DNA from: Boesenbergia rotunda
Taxonomy: Eukaryota > Streptophyta > Magnoliopsida > Zingiberales > Zingiberaceae
DNA length: 64,000 nucleotides
Assembly (NCBI GenBank): GCA_024364735.1
Contig: JAGFNQ010001179.1
Location: forward strand, 1-64,000
Direction: 5' to 3'
Positions within the stretch are counted from its first letter, which is position 1. Each line of letters opens with the position of its first letter. Shown piece after piece: positions 33,901-45,854 of the stretch. A program made the position numbers and the translations under genes. Under the pieces are notes generated by a model. The model saw only the letters and a list, made by a program, of their open reading frames with translations. It did not search any database and was not told where the DNA came from.

Positions 33901-34268
33901 GGAAAAAGAAAAAGTTTCTCATATTTATACTTTGTTACATGTCTTGTGGTTTGCACTGTCTTCTTAAGTTTCATGCTATACTTATGGTAGTTATGCCTAA
34001 AGAATGACATTCTACTTATGATGCTTATGGATGATTTATGTGATGTTCATATCATGATGTTACGTATGATGTTAACATGCTAAGTTACCATGTCACTATG
34101 TTTAGGAATGATGGTTAAGACATGTCTACTTAACTCAAGTGTTAGTTGCATGTATGTATAAAGTTTTAAATTATTCCGCTGCAATACGATGTTCATATGC
34201 CTATATGTATGTTAGCATAACGCCGCCTCCCGCCACACCGTAAGGTGTGGAGAAAGGCGGGCGTTACA
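30936..34268 (+). repeat. Element D long LTR (3333 bp), Ty3/gypsy type
   Basis: Starts TGTAACGACCCG and ends GGGCGTTACA, with the PBS three bases later. These ends and the large size are typical of Tekay/Del-like chromovirus LTRs. It contains an RNA-polymerase-II-like leader region near 31410-31680, a duplicated GC-rich block (33181-33290) and about four copies of a 46-base repeat (33497-33690). A conserved stretch before the LTR end (33770-33910) is shared with element E. Confidence 0.85.
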
Positions 34269-34792
34269 GATTGGTATCAGAGCAGTTTGCCATCTCACTA
34301 CATACACATCAAGCCTTCTTCCTGTAGCTTCCAAGTAAGTACCTCTATGCATACCTTATCTTCTTTTATGATTCTAAAATATGCAAGTATGGATGATACC
34401 TTATAATTCTAGAATATGCAAGTATGAATGATACCTTATGATAGAATGTACTTTTAGGATATGTAAATATGAACGATACTTTACTTTACTTTATGATATC
34501 GAATACTTTAGAGTTTGATATGTGGGTAGGAATAACAATAACTTATATTAGCCTTACACGTTCATAATCAGCTATAACTTCTCTAACAACACTAATATAC
34601 TTATTTCCTTATCTTTAATCTTCAACAAAATCTTAATATATTAAAACTTCGCACTTTAGAGACTGCACTACTGAACTTAATCTATTATCCTTCACATCTT
34701 CTTAATTGCTTTCATCATATTAGAGTACTTACTTTTCTATGCTCTTTTCTAACTTACTATCAAATCTATCTTCTCTCTAGTAGTTTTTAATC
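34269..34792 (+). other. Element D primer binding site and start of internal region
   Basis: TGGTATCAGAGC is at 34272-34283. The following 500 bases are AT-rich without an open frame and run into the assembly gap. Element E begins its internal region in the same way (CATCTCACTACA followed by a TTCCAAGTAAGTACC segment). Confidence 0.75.
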
Positions 34793-34961
34793 NNNNNNNN
34801 NNNNNNNNNNNNNNNNNNNNNNNNNNNNNNNNNNNNNNNNNNNNNNNNNNNNNNNNNNNNNNNNNNNNNNNNNNNNNNNNNNNNNNNNNNNNNNNNNNNN
34901 NNNNNNNNNNNNNNNNNNNNNNNNNNNNNNNNNNNNNNNNNNNNNNNNNNNNNNNNNNNNN
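34793..34961. other. Assembly gap (169 N)
   Basis: A run of undetermined bases. Left of it is the start of element D, right of it the end of a different gypsy pol, so a sizeable stretch is likely missing or joined wrongly. Confidence 0.99.
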
Positions 34962-35953
34962 GATGCAACTCATGTGGCAGATTTGTTTTTCAAAGAGGTT
35001 GTAAGACTTCATGGCATGCCTAGGAGCATTGTTTCCGATCGTGACACCAAATTCTTAAGTCATTTTTGGAGGACCTTATGGAACAAACTAGGAACAAAGC
35101 TTCTTTCTCCACTACATGTCACCCTCAAACTGACGGCCAAACTGAGGTGGTAAATAGGACTCTTTCTACTCTTCTTAGAGCAATTATTAAGAAGAACATT
35201 AAGTCTTGGGAAGAATGTTTACCTCATGTTGAATTTGCTTATAACAGGGCTGTCCATTCTACTACTCAATTTTCCCCTTTTGAGATTGTTTATGGGTTCA
35301 ATCCGCTAACACCTCTTGATTTGCTTCCTTTACCTAACACTTCTTCTTTAGTTCACAAGGATGGTCAAGCAAAGGCAGAATATGTGAAAAAGCTTCATGA
35401 GCAAGTTAAAGCTCAAATTGAGAAGAAAATGGAGCAATATGCGAAGAGAGCCAATAAAGGGAGAAAAAGAGTTGTCCTTGAACCCGGTGATTGGGTGTGG
35501 GTTCATATGAGAAAGGAAAGGTTTCCTGCCCAAAGGAAATCAAAGCTTCAACCAAGAGGAGATGGACCATTCCAAGTGTTGGAGAGAATTAATGACAATG
35601 CTTACAAAATTGACTTGCCCGGTGAGTATGGTGTTAGTGCAACATTTAATGTGGCTGATTTGCGTCCATTTGATGTAGGTGATGAAGATCTAAATTCGAG
35701 GACGAATTCACCTAAAGAAGGAGGGAATGATGTGGACCAAGGAGGGGATACAAGCTTACAAGACAAAGCTATAGAGGAAGAGGCATTGAAAGGAATTGGA
35801 AGACCCATGACAAGATCCAAGACTAAGAGAATGAAGCAAGCTTTGGAAGGCTTAATAATGGAGCTCAAGGAGAAGAAGGATCAATGCACAATGGAGGCAA
35901 CAACTAAATGGATCACATTCCTTCAAATTGAAAGAGAAATTGAGCCCACATGA
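34962..35953 (+). pseudogene. pol: Second gypsy element: integrase C-terminal part of pol
   Basis: The first 100 bases read the integrase segment VADLFFKEVV..SDRDTKF, with the second catalytic aspartate. After a frameshift near 35090 the frame is open to 35953: CHPQTDGQTEVVNRT with the catalytic glutamate, FAYNRAVHSTTQFSPFEIVYG, and the GDWVWVHMRKERFP and FNVADLRPF motifs of Ty3/gypsy integrase C-termini. There is no chromodomain. The frame runs across a polypurine tract into the LTR, as seen in CRM-type elements. Its N-terminal part is lost in the gap. Confidence 0.88.
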
Positions 35954-36462
35954 AGACAAAACTTGAAGGCCCAAAACCACATGATCCAAGATGCATTCAA
36001 GGGCTACAAGTGTCCAATTTTCGTGGGTATTTTTGGGGGAATTTTCTGAAGTTATCTTTGATGTCTTTTGGTGGGTTTTTAATGCTTTTGGGAGTTCCTA
36101 AGCTAGTATTAGGGAATTGTGGGAAATAAATATCATGCATGCATGCATGCATGATAATGGTGCATAATTAGTGCTTAGTGGGAAGTGTGGTAGAGGTTAA
36201 TGTTTCAACCTCCACTAAGTCTATATATAGGAGAACTCTTGTATGGCCAAGGAGGTTAAGTTTGAATGAAATCAGAGTTTTCTCTATTGTGAGAGCTTCC
36301 TTTGGTTCTTAGGCAAAGAACTAATCGTGATCTTATCAAGGCAACTTGTGGCGATCGAAACCCCCATGACTTATCACTCACCCTCTCATCTTTCTTGAGT
36401 GTGGCGTCAATATCCTTCCCTACATCTGAATTTCAAGGCGATCCATTCCAAGGTGCTTATCA
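35729..36462 (+). repeat. 3' LTR of the second gypsy element (734 bp)
   Basis: Begins TGATGTGGACC after the purine tract AAAGAAGGAGGGAA and ends GGTGCTTATCA, giving matching TGAT..ATCA ends. It has a TATA box (TATATATAG, 36222) and four tandem GCAT units near 36136. The right flank is a copia LTR scrap. I am fairly sure of the edges but have no second copy to compare. Confidence 0.65.
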
Positions 36463-36819
36463 CTAGCCCTCCAGGCTAGGCAACTGACCCTCCAAGCCAG
36501 GACTTTTTCACCTAATTCTCCAGGATGAGAATTTGCACCTAACCCTCCAAGTTAGGACTTTTCACCTAGCCCTCCATGCTAGGACTTTTCACCCAACCTT
36601 TCCGAATTAGGACTTTTCCAACACCTAGCCCTCCAAGCTAGAATTTTCCACACCTAACCCTCCAGATTAGGATTTTCCAATACCTAGCCCTCCAGGCTAG
36701 AATCTTCCATATCATGCCTAATCCCCGATCAAGACTTAATCATAATCATCATCATCATCAACCTAAACTAAAATCGTTGTCAACACCAAAACAACAATTA
36801 AGGCCAGACTGCATCAACA
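36463..36819 (-). repeat. Copia LTR remnant of the element A/F family, minus strand
   Basis: This is the reverse complement of the start of the A/F LTR: hairpin units reading CTAGCCCTCCAAGCTAG and ending CTGCATCAACA at 36819. It abuts the end of the gypsy LTR on the left and the element D LTR on the right. The rest of this copia LTR is missing. Confidence 0.85.
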
Positions 36820-39544
36820 AAGAAGGTCTTCATCCTCTTCTCTATTTATGGTCTATAACCAAGACAACAAGGGTAAGACTCCCTCACCTGTGGTATAATA
36901 GTTTGGATGTTATTTTTCATGATTTAAAGTTTTGTTTGGGCTCTAGGTTGAGAAAACCATGAACTAGGGCTTCTTTAACTTTCGGCCAAAGCAAGTTTTT
37001 GAGTCTAAAAGGATGTTTAAACCTCGTTTATGTTTCCTAATGCTTTCTCATGATGAATAAAGAATAAATTAAGATTTGGGAATTTTTGTAGCACCCTAGA
37101 ACCCTCTACAAGTTTCGGCCACCATCCATGTTTCATGGTTAGGATTAAATCCAACCCTTCAAGCATGTTTATTATGATTCCTTATGATAGAATGGATATT
37201 AATTGTGAATGATATGAATTTTTCCATGTACTTGTGACCCTCTAGGGTTTCGGCCAAGACCAAGATGTGGGTCTAGGACTTAGGGTTAGCCCCAATCATG
37301 GGTTCAAATGGTTTCCTATGGCATTGTATGTATGGTATTGGATGTTAATTGTGACCTATATGAATTTTTCCACGGACTTGTGGGCCTTTAGGGTTTCAGC
37401 CAAGACCTAATCTAGGACTAAGAAATTAGGGTTAGCTCCAACTATGGGTTCTAATGGTTTCCTATGGCATTATAGGTAATGTATGAGCTTTTCTTTACTT
37501 ATGGTACCTCACATGTTGCTTGAATGATAGCATATCTCTTCTTCCAACTTTTGGTCAAGCACCTTAACTAGGGTTTGGGATGAGTTAGGGTTTCAAGAAT
37601 ACTTGTTTATGGCTTATTATGATGTATACCTAAAATCCTAACCTTATGTGCTATGCTTCATGATCTTGTATGTTTATGTTAGATACCATGTTTTAGTAGG
37701 TTTCATTCATGAATGTTTTAAGCCCTATACCATGAACACATGTGTTGTGAAGTAGGCCTCATGTTTGTGTAGAATGATGCATGTTTTAAGTTAAACGCCT
37801 ATGATAGATATATGATTAAGTAGACCTACGCATGTTCTACGTTGAATGCCATGAACCTAGGTAATATGTATTATGTTCATATGGATCCTACCCATGCATG
37901 CTTTATGATAAATACTATGATCATGTATGCTATGTGATATGTACCCTGTATGAAAAGAAAACTATATATGCATGTTTACCCTATGTACCATGATCATGCA
38001 TGCTTTATGAACGAAGATGATGTTTATGCCTTAAGGCATAATTATGTATGTATGTCATGCTTTATAAATAAAGATGATGAATGAAAATGATATTCATGCC
38101 TCTAAGGCATAATGATGTATGCATGACATACCTTATGAATAAAGATGATGAATAATGATGATGTTCATGCCTTTAGGGCATAATGATGTTATGCATTAAC
38201 TATGAATGATGAAATGCTAAGTATGTTTTATGTCATGCTTCATGTAATAAAATCATGTTTATGTCTTTAAATATGCTATGAATGTCCTATGAATGATGAA
38301 GCATGTGAAGCTATTTTACTTTATGAATAGGCTTGTACCGGACCGAAGTAAGGGTCTAAGGGATGAGCTCCTCATGTAAGCCTCGGTGTGGGACTACCGC
38401 AGCTGTCCCCGGTTCTAGGACTACCACAGTTGTCCAACAGGGATGGGCTCCTCATGAAAGCCTCGGTTCTGGGACTACCGTAGTTGTCCTTACCCTTGTA
38501 GGTCGAGATTAGCTACCTCGCATTTACTTAGGGATGCGCGTATATGATGTATGTATGTGGTACAAGCCAGGGCCCCCATGATGTGATGATTATATTTAAG
38601 TATTTATAAGTATGATTTTCAAATAAGCATCCTTAGGTTATATGCATTTGACTCATGCATCCATTCATGTTATGCATCCATGTTAAGTATATTTTATGCT
38701 TATGTTTTATGATAAGAACAATGTCATGTTAAATGTTTCATATGCTTATGTTTTATGTTAAGAACCATGTCATGTTAAATGTTTCATATGCTTATGTTTT
38801 ATGATAAGAACCATGTCATGTTAAATGTTTTATATGCTTATGTTTTATGATAAGAACCATGTCATGTTAAATGTTTCATATGCTTATGTTTTATGTTAAG
38901 AACCATGTCATGTTAAGTGTTTCATATGCTTATGGTTTATGTCAAGAACCATGCCATGTTAGTATTTCATATGCTTAGGTTTTATATCAAGAACTTCTCT
39001 ATGATAAGTACGTTATATGTTTTATTTTATGTGACGTATGATTTTGGTGAGTAAGAAAGGGTCTTACTAAGCCTATGTGCTTATAGTTTTATTTTCTTAT
39101 ACCGCAGATCAAGCAAGAGGATATTAAGGGAAGCAGCAGGAGAGGCAAGAGTGTGTGTGTGGCAGTGACATGGCAAAGGAAAAAGAAAAAGATTCTCATA
39201 TTTATACTTTGTCACATATCTTATGTTTTGCATTGTCTTCTTAAGTTCATGCTATACTTATGATAGTTATGCCTAAAGAATAACTTACTACTTATGTTGT
39301 TTATGGATGATTTATGTGATTTTCATATCATGATGTTACGTACGATGTTAACATGCTAAGTTACCATGTCACAATGTTTAGGAATGATAGTTAAGACATA
39401 TCTACATAATTCATGTGTTAGTTGCATGTATGTATAAAGTTTTAAATTATTCCGCTGCATTACGATGTTCATATGCTTATATGTATGTTGGCGTAACGCC
39501 GCCTTTCGCCACACTATAAGGTCTGGAAAAAGGTGGGCGTTACA
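36820..39544 (+). repeat. Element D-type LTR lacking its first 680 bases
   Basis: Matches 31615-34268 along its length, ending GGGCGTTACA. It carries the duplicated GC-rich block (38345-38500) and about six copies of the 46-base repeat (38690-38960), more than the first LTR. It may be element D's 3' LTR cut by the copia insertion. However, the base run after it (ATAAC) does not match the five bases before element D (GGCCA). Confidence 0.82.
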
Positions 39545-40319
39545 ATAACGTCACTAACGTAGATGTCGTGTCCGTAAGAAAAGAAGAGGGTGGTCAAGAT
39601 TTGGCAATAGGGAGTCCGCACTCTCGAGCGGGTGGAGATACTAGATGCGTAGATAATAGTATCGAAATGTGGAGTCCGATGTCTATGTCAAGACGGTGAA
39701 TAAGGGCGTAAAGTAAGAAGGAATGGAATGACCTCATAAATGCTACATCTCAAGAAGTAATTGGAAGAATGCAACGGACTAAAACTCAATAAAGTGTGTA
39801 ATCCTAGATATGCAAGTCGAGGGATCGAAAGTTGGACATAGTAGGATCCCTTTCACCCTCGAAAAAGTAAGTGTAGAGTGTATTGAGGGTGATGTGAGAG
39901 TAAGGATCAGAAAAAGGGAGGTCCTTAAGGGGGTAGCAAAGGAATGTGGACTCAGAGGGTCGTAGTCCTAGAAAGTGAATGAACAAAGCAGGGGAAATGG
40001 TAAAGTTATGGGTTTGGACCCTGGTGGAGTAAGTAATATCATCAATTTTGACCAAGTTGTTATAAAATTCTACATATAAAGTTGTATTTATTGGACTAGC
40101 ACAGTAGACTAGACGGTCAAGTTGATAATGGTTAATGACCTCTATAGCTAAGGGACATGATCGAGTGAAAAAAACCTCTATTAAGTTAGAGAATCTTAAG
40201 GGGTTTATAGGTGGTGGATATAAACTTATTGAATAGAGCGAGCGAAGGAAACCTAGGGTCAGGATTGGGCTCGGCAGTGAGGTCAACCTGACATGGCGAG
40301 TGTTGAGTGGAGGATTCAC
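39545..40319 (-). pseudogene. Envelope-like gene relic, minus strand
   Basis: The minus strand encodes FFTRSCPLAIEVINHYQL, FYNNLV and FLGLRPSESTF, close to the element B envelope-like protein. The frame is open for 171 codons to a stop at 39804. Beyond it homology continues (LVRCILP, FLLYALIH, IDIGLH) with several stops and a shift, to about 39560. The first exon and intron are not seen. It represents a further Sirevirus copy otherwise lost here. Confidence 0.8.
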
Positions 40320-40917
40320 GTCAGCACTCAGGCGCCTGAAAGGGACTTAGGCGCTTGACCAGGATAGAGTTTGACTGCGCAACAGATATTGTTTCCGCCT
40401 GATTCGCTGCAACTATGGTGCCTGAATGGCCTTTCAGGCGCCTGAGTGAGTAGTATAAAAGGGGTTGAGTGCAACAAACCACAACATCAACTCAATCTTT
40501 GCAATTACTTTCTTCTTCTGTGTGCTGCGCGACCGAAGTTCAGACAACGCCGAAATGCCATCCGACTCTCCGAACGAAGATATGTTCTCGCACTTCAAGA
40601 GTCGGTATTGTTGTAAATTTTTTTATTGCACACATTAATTTGTAACTTGTAAAACGTCTTTGCGATTTTTAGTGACGTCCAAAGTAAACGATCAAGGATT
40701 GTGAGCCTTACAATAGGAGTCGGTCAATACTCCAAAACAAGTAAAACTAACTGGTGCAAGTAAAACTAACTGGTGTTAATAATCTTGATTTGTTGTTACA
40801 CTTATTATCGAAGCTTCTGCTGTGCACTTTGATTGCTTAGTAATTTAAATATTAAATCCGAAATTTTTAACGAATCTATATTCATCTCCCCTCACTATTG
40901 CTCATCTCGATCCTACA
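40320..40917 (+). repeat. Sirevirus LTR fragment, plus strand
   Basis: Contains CAGGCGCCTGA palindromes (near 40328, 40434), a TATA box (TATAAAAGG, 40454), a leader with a CGATCAAGGATTGTGAG segment as in B and C, and an LTR end TCGATCCTACA. The 5' half is missing. It lies head to head with the minus-strand envelope-like relic. Confidence 0.7.
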
Positions 40918-42687
40918 CCTCAGAATTTTATTTAATCTCTACTTCGGAAGCACATCGGAAAGATAAAATGGGAATTTTACATATGCTAGGTTACACGATT
41001 TAGACGTTTCCAAAATGTCTATACGATTTGGAGAAAAAATGAAAATTTACTACGCTCTCAGATAAAACACTGATTATTTATTCTAAAAGCACTTCAGATC
41101 ACAATTTAATTTAAAGACGATTGAATATGCTCAAAAGTATTAAGTAATTATATTAGCATTGGTTTAATTTATTGAATACTGATTTATTTTAATTAAAATT
41201 GATTAAATACTATTAAAACAATTTTAATTAAAATGGATATAAGGTAAAACAGTTGATCAAAATTATCTGAAATTATTTTAATCAAAATTGCTCGAACTGA
41301 TTAGCTTTGCTCAAAGCTATATAATTGATTTAAATTGGAGCCGTTTTTGACCCAAACTGCTCCGATTGAATAGTTTGTATTACACTTGCTGTAGCGATAT
41401 TGAATAAAGATATTTTTAAAAAATGAAATATTATTTTGATATATTTGTAATAGGATGGCCTTTTAATAAAATAATGAGAGGCTTAAAGAAAGTTTGGCTT
41501 TTTAATTTTTTAATTTTCATTTTATAAGAAAACATTTTTTTTTCTTTTCCTAAAAAATGACTTTTATATATTCTCTATTTTTATCATGAAATGAGATTTC
41601 ATTTTCTAAAAAATAAATGTAGAAATTATCAACAGAATAATAATTTTTATTTTCTCAAAAAATAAAAAAAATTATAAATCAAACCGTTCTCCTTTTTTTT
41701 TTTTTTTCTATATCCTAGTGTTTGTATGAATTAAAATAGATCAAAAGTTAGGTAGATTAGTTTTCACTTACTGATTGATCCTGTTAGGCGGATTGGTAGC
41801 TATTTTTAAATATTTAGATTTATATCTAATGTTATTTTACTTGGATATGTGATCTTTTGATTTAATTAATTTTAAAGATGCACCATCCTATTATACTAAC
41901 CGAGCATCTGATAAATTCGAAAAGTCGAATTGAACATATACTAATTCATGATCGTTACAACATTAACAACAACATTGATGAACGAAAAATGATCCCAACA
42001 TAAAATGAATTGATACATTATGTGTTTTTTTTTTCTTTAAAAAATTAAATTTAAATTTCAGATGAATATTTTGGACATCAGAAAAACGAATCAAGTAATT
42101 GTCCACTTATTATATAAAAATCTTCTCTTGCCTTAATTTAATGGGAAGTGATTGTTGGTCGCGTTTTCTACGATGCCTAACTTTGCTTGACTTATTGATG
42201 CCTAATTTAATGGAAAGTGACAGAAACTAATTTAATATTTCTTGATTCTTTAGAATATTTTCATTTTAAAGATTTAAAATGAAATTTTAACGTGTACGTT
42301 GGCTAAATATAAAAAATTTTAAACTCTATCTCATTTTTTTAAACAATATATAAATATTTATCAATTAATTAATACAGTTAAATTTTAATTATTTTTTTTT
42401 TGTAATTGATCCGTGTAAGTAATGTAATTGCCGATTTGCCGACACGGAAATACTTAGCAGGGACTCATTTGGTGGCCTCTCGCAAACCAAACACACTCCG
42501 TTAGTCCACTAGTTTGGTGCCTCTCCAGTCTCCGCCCTTTTCCGCTGCTCTCGATTTCATCAGTCTGTTCTTCGATTCCTTGCCCATGTCTTCCCAATCT
42601 ATGATCTGGAAGTAAAGGGCGAAACTTGACTACAAGCAGCAGAAGTGGTTCACTGCTGTAGGCAGGAGCTGCAGCTGCAAGGAAGAG
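40918..42687. other. AT-rich intergenic region upstream of the GT61 gene
   Basis: I see no gene, repeat end or open frame. Runs of A and T are common (for example near 41690). The last 250 bases become GC-richer and should hold the GT61 promoter and leader; I cannot point to a convincing TATA box. Confidence 0.5.
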
Positions 42688-44907
42688 ATGGCCAAGGGGT
42701 TCAGGAACCCCAACCTCAATCGCGCAAGGCCGCAAGGATACTGGATCGGCTTGGCTGCTGTGTTCATCCTGGTCTGCTTCAGCTACCTCACCATGTCGAG
42801 GACTAATTCCATGCGCATTCCTATTGGTAAGTAGTCGGTTTTCCTTTTTCAATTTAATTTTCATGTGCCGTCATCGCTTGCTAAATTCTCAAAGTTACCT
42901 TGCTTCCTTTAGCATCGTCCTAACTCAGATCTTTGAAAGAAACTTAAAATTTAGGGGCATGAAGTTTCAGATTTTCTGGGACGTTCCGGTTGGGGAAAAA
43001 AACATTAAGCCCAGATCTGAGCTTAAAAGGATGATATTGTTTCTTAGACATGAACAAAAAAGGTTTCCTTGACTTGATTTATTGAAACCTTTTTAGTTGT
43101 TTTGTTTCTTGAATAGCAGGGGTTGATCATTGTTCTTCAGTGCTGTGTTACTTGATTCGCTTTTAGGCCACTCAGAATAAATGTATCATTCTAATTCGAT
43201 TCTTGAATTAACTGCACAAAATTTGAAATGGGATATTTCTCTAACCTCTGGAAGTAGTGGCCATAGAATTAAATGTGAAGCTCCATCTCTTTTTCTACTT
43301 AAGAAGAAAAAAGTTTAGGGTTATTAACTAGTTTAGCTCTTGCTTGCTTAAGTCCCCATGTATTTTTTGTAGAAATTGAGAAAAAGAAAAAGATAGCCGT
43401 CTTGATAAATCCAAAAGTATGTGAAAACATAGAATACAAAGCCTTATATAACTAGGTTAAGAAATCATAAACCCTAAAACTGAAAAAAGGGAAAAGACTA
43501 AAATACCCTAAAAGCTAATAAATTATATATAATCTAACATTCTTCATGGGGCTCATCACAAAGAGCAAGAAAAATACCAGAAATTAGATCTTGTTATGTT
43601 ACTTCATATTTGATCTTCTCACATTTTGTTTGTAGTTTAATATCAAAATGCCGACTTTGAGTTTCAACCTCTAAATCAAATTTCAAATGTAATGTAAAGG
43701 TGGACCTAGTGAGTTTGTTAAGCAAGTGGAGAGGAAGCCTATATGTGATGTCTCAAACAACAAATCTGATATCTGTGAAGCCAATGGTGATGTCAGGATC
43801 ATTGGCAAAGACATCAGGATGGTGTTTGTTGCCCCTCAATCCATTGACATCAATGAAAATGATTCATGGACGATCAAGCCTTATGCTCGGAAGTGGGATG
43901 AAGGATCTGGTGCTCGAGTTCGACCAGTGACATTGAAACTAGTCTATGGTCACCCAGAAGACAAACCCTGTTTGATCAACCACACTGTCCCTGCAATGGT
44001 ATTTGCAATTGGTGGCTGGTCTGGGGCCAATTACTTCCATGATTTCGTTGATGTGTTGGTTCCTCTATTTGAGACTGCTCATCCTTTTGGGGGAGAGGTT
44101 CAGTTCCTCATAGTTAACATGGACCCTCAATTTATGAACAAGTACAAGTTGTTCTTCAAGAAGCTTTCAAGGTATGATTTCATTGGGTATGACAATGATG
44201 ATAGAATCCACTGCTTCCAGCACGTCACCCTTGGGCTTAGATGCACCAGCACAGATGACTTCCAAATGGAACCCTCCAAATCCCCCCATGGCTACACCAT
44301 GTTCCACTTTGCAAACTTCATGAGGAGTGTATTCTTTCTTGAGAGAGAGTATCCTGTGAATCTCAAGAATGCAGGCCAATCAAAGAAACCAAAGCTCATG
44401 ATCATAACCAGAGCCAACACAAGAAAGTTCATGAATGTGGAGGAGATTTTAAATCTAGCCCAAGAGGTTGGCTATGAGGTACTGATCACTGAGGGGGACC
44501 CTGATCTCTCTAAATTTTCACGCATCGTGAACTCCTGCGATGTGCTTATGGGTGTTCATGGTTCAGCACTCACCAACATGGTGTTCCTCCCTACCAATGG
44601 TGTGGTGATTCAAGTAGTGCCTTGGGGAAATTTGGATTGGATTGCAGGACATTATTTCCGGGAGCCTGCAAAACAGATGAAGCTAAACTATTTGGAGTAC
44701 AGTATAAATGAGGAGGAAACAACACTGACCGAGCTGTATCCAAGAGACCATGCAGTGTTCAAGGATCCAATGTCACTGCATCCTCAGAATGCAAACTGGG
44801 AGACATTCTCCAGGATCTTCCTGAAAGAACAGAATGTGAAGCTTGATGTGAAAAGGTTTAAACCCTTCCTGGAACATGCACTCCAAATTCTTGGTGAACA
44901 ACAATGA
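42688..44907 (+). CDS. GT61 family glycosyltransferase, xylan arabinosyltransferase-like (two exons)
   Basis: Exon 1 is 42688-42826, the intron 42827-43699 (GTAAGT..AAAG) and exon 2 43700-44907; joined they give 448 residues. Residues 1-17 are basic, and 18-36 (YWIGLAAVFILVCFSYLTM) form one membrane anchor, so it is a type II Golgi protein. The catalytic DUF563 domain has NYFHDFVDVL (about 157), a conserved STDDF..HGYTMFHFANFMR region, TRANTRKF (about 283) and GVHGSALTNMVFLP (about 330). In grasses GT61 members add arabinose or xylose to xylan; which sugar this one moves cannot be read from sequence. An in-frame stop (TAA, about 42612) precedes the chosen ATG. The gene looks intact and is the only host gene here. 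Confidence 0.9.
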
Positions 44908-45749
44908 GTATTTCATTAATGTTTTCCCCCCATTTAATATTTATTTTTAGGAATTTGTGGTGTACACTGAGTTGCAGATACTCTGGACAGCTAAACTTAC
45001 TATTAGCAATTTACTCAAGTTGCTACAACCAATTACTTTAACACCAAATGTTATTTCTTCAGTTGTGCTTGCATTTAGATTCTTGGCACAAAATTATAGA
45101 TATGCTCATTTCTTTTATCTCTCTTCTTGATTTTCTTTTACTTAAATAATGCTTGGCAAAGTGTCTGCGAGTCTTTCTTCATGACTATACTTTTCGACAT
45201 TCATAAATCATAATCATAAGCCCACCCAAAGCTTATTCTTATTGTTATCTAACTCCATTTTCATAGCTTTCCACCTCGTCAAGTTACTACCCTCTCCATC
45301 TTCATAAAAGTAAGCATCTTTGTATTGTCTCCCATGCCATGCATTACCTTACAAAATCCACTCAGGGGATGGATATCTTGATGTGAAGGCAACCTTTTTT
45401 CTTTCCTATATTCTTCCATGCATAGTTTAGTTCCAACATTTAGCCATGGTCCATCTTTGTCTGCCACGGTTCATAATAGGAAAAAGTTTTTCAAGTAGGA
45501 GTATAGTGGAGAGATTGGGTTGGTAAGTAATTAGTCAAAGTCGCAAACGGGCTGATGACTCAAACAAATGTGTCATTGTTTGGATTTGATGTTCTAACAA
45601 CTTTCATCTGTTTACCGACGCACAAAAAAAAAAATCTGGATTCCTTGTATTTTATTTTCTTCATTAACGGCGAGAATAGGCAAACTAAGGGCAAATAGAT
45701 CAAATCAAGTCTAATAGTATAGAAATATAGATATCTGAGTTTAAGTTTA
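44908..45749. other. Intergenic region downstream of GT61
   Basis: The first 200 bases are probably the 3' untranslated region. On the minus strand 45279-45467 there is a 62-codon open frame that I do not recognise and do not call a gene. Nothing else is supported. Confidence 0.45.
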
Positions 45750-45764
45750 TATATATATATATAT

Positions 45765-45850
<86 letters not shown>
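45750..45850. repeat. TA dinucleotide microsatellite
   Basis: About 100 bases of nearly pure (TA)n with one interruption (AGATA near 45765). It abuts the left end of a gypsy LTR. Confidence 0.95.

Positions 45851-45854
<4 letters not shown>

Noticed and set aside
33804..34010. Short minus-strand frames before the ends of gypsy LTRs D and E (also 52758-52961)
   Set aside because: They look alike only because the DNA is conserved; the amino-acid sequences do not align beyond a short patch.
45279..45467. Minus-strand 62-codon frame downstream of GT61
   Set aside because: No recognisable domain, no partner copy and no splice or promoter context; could be a worn gene scrap but not supportable.
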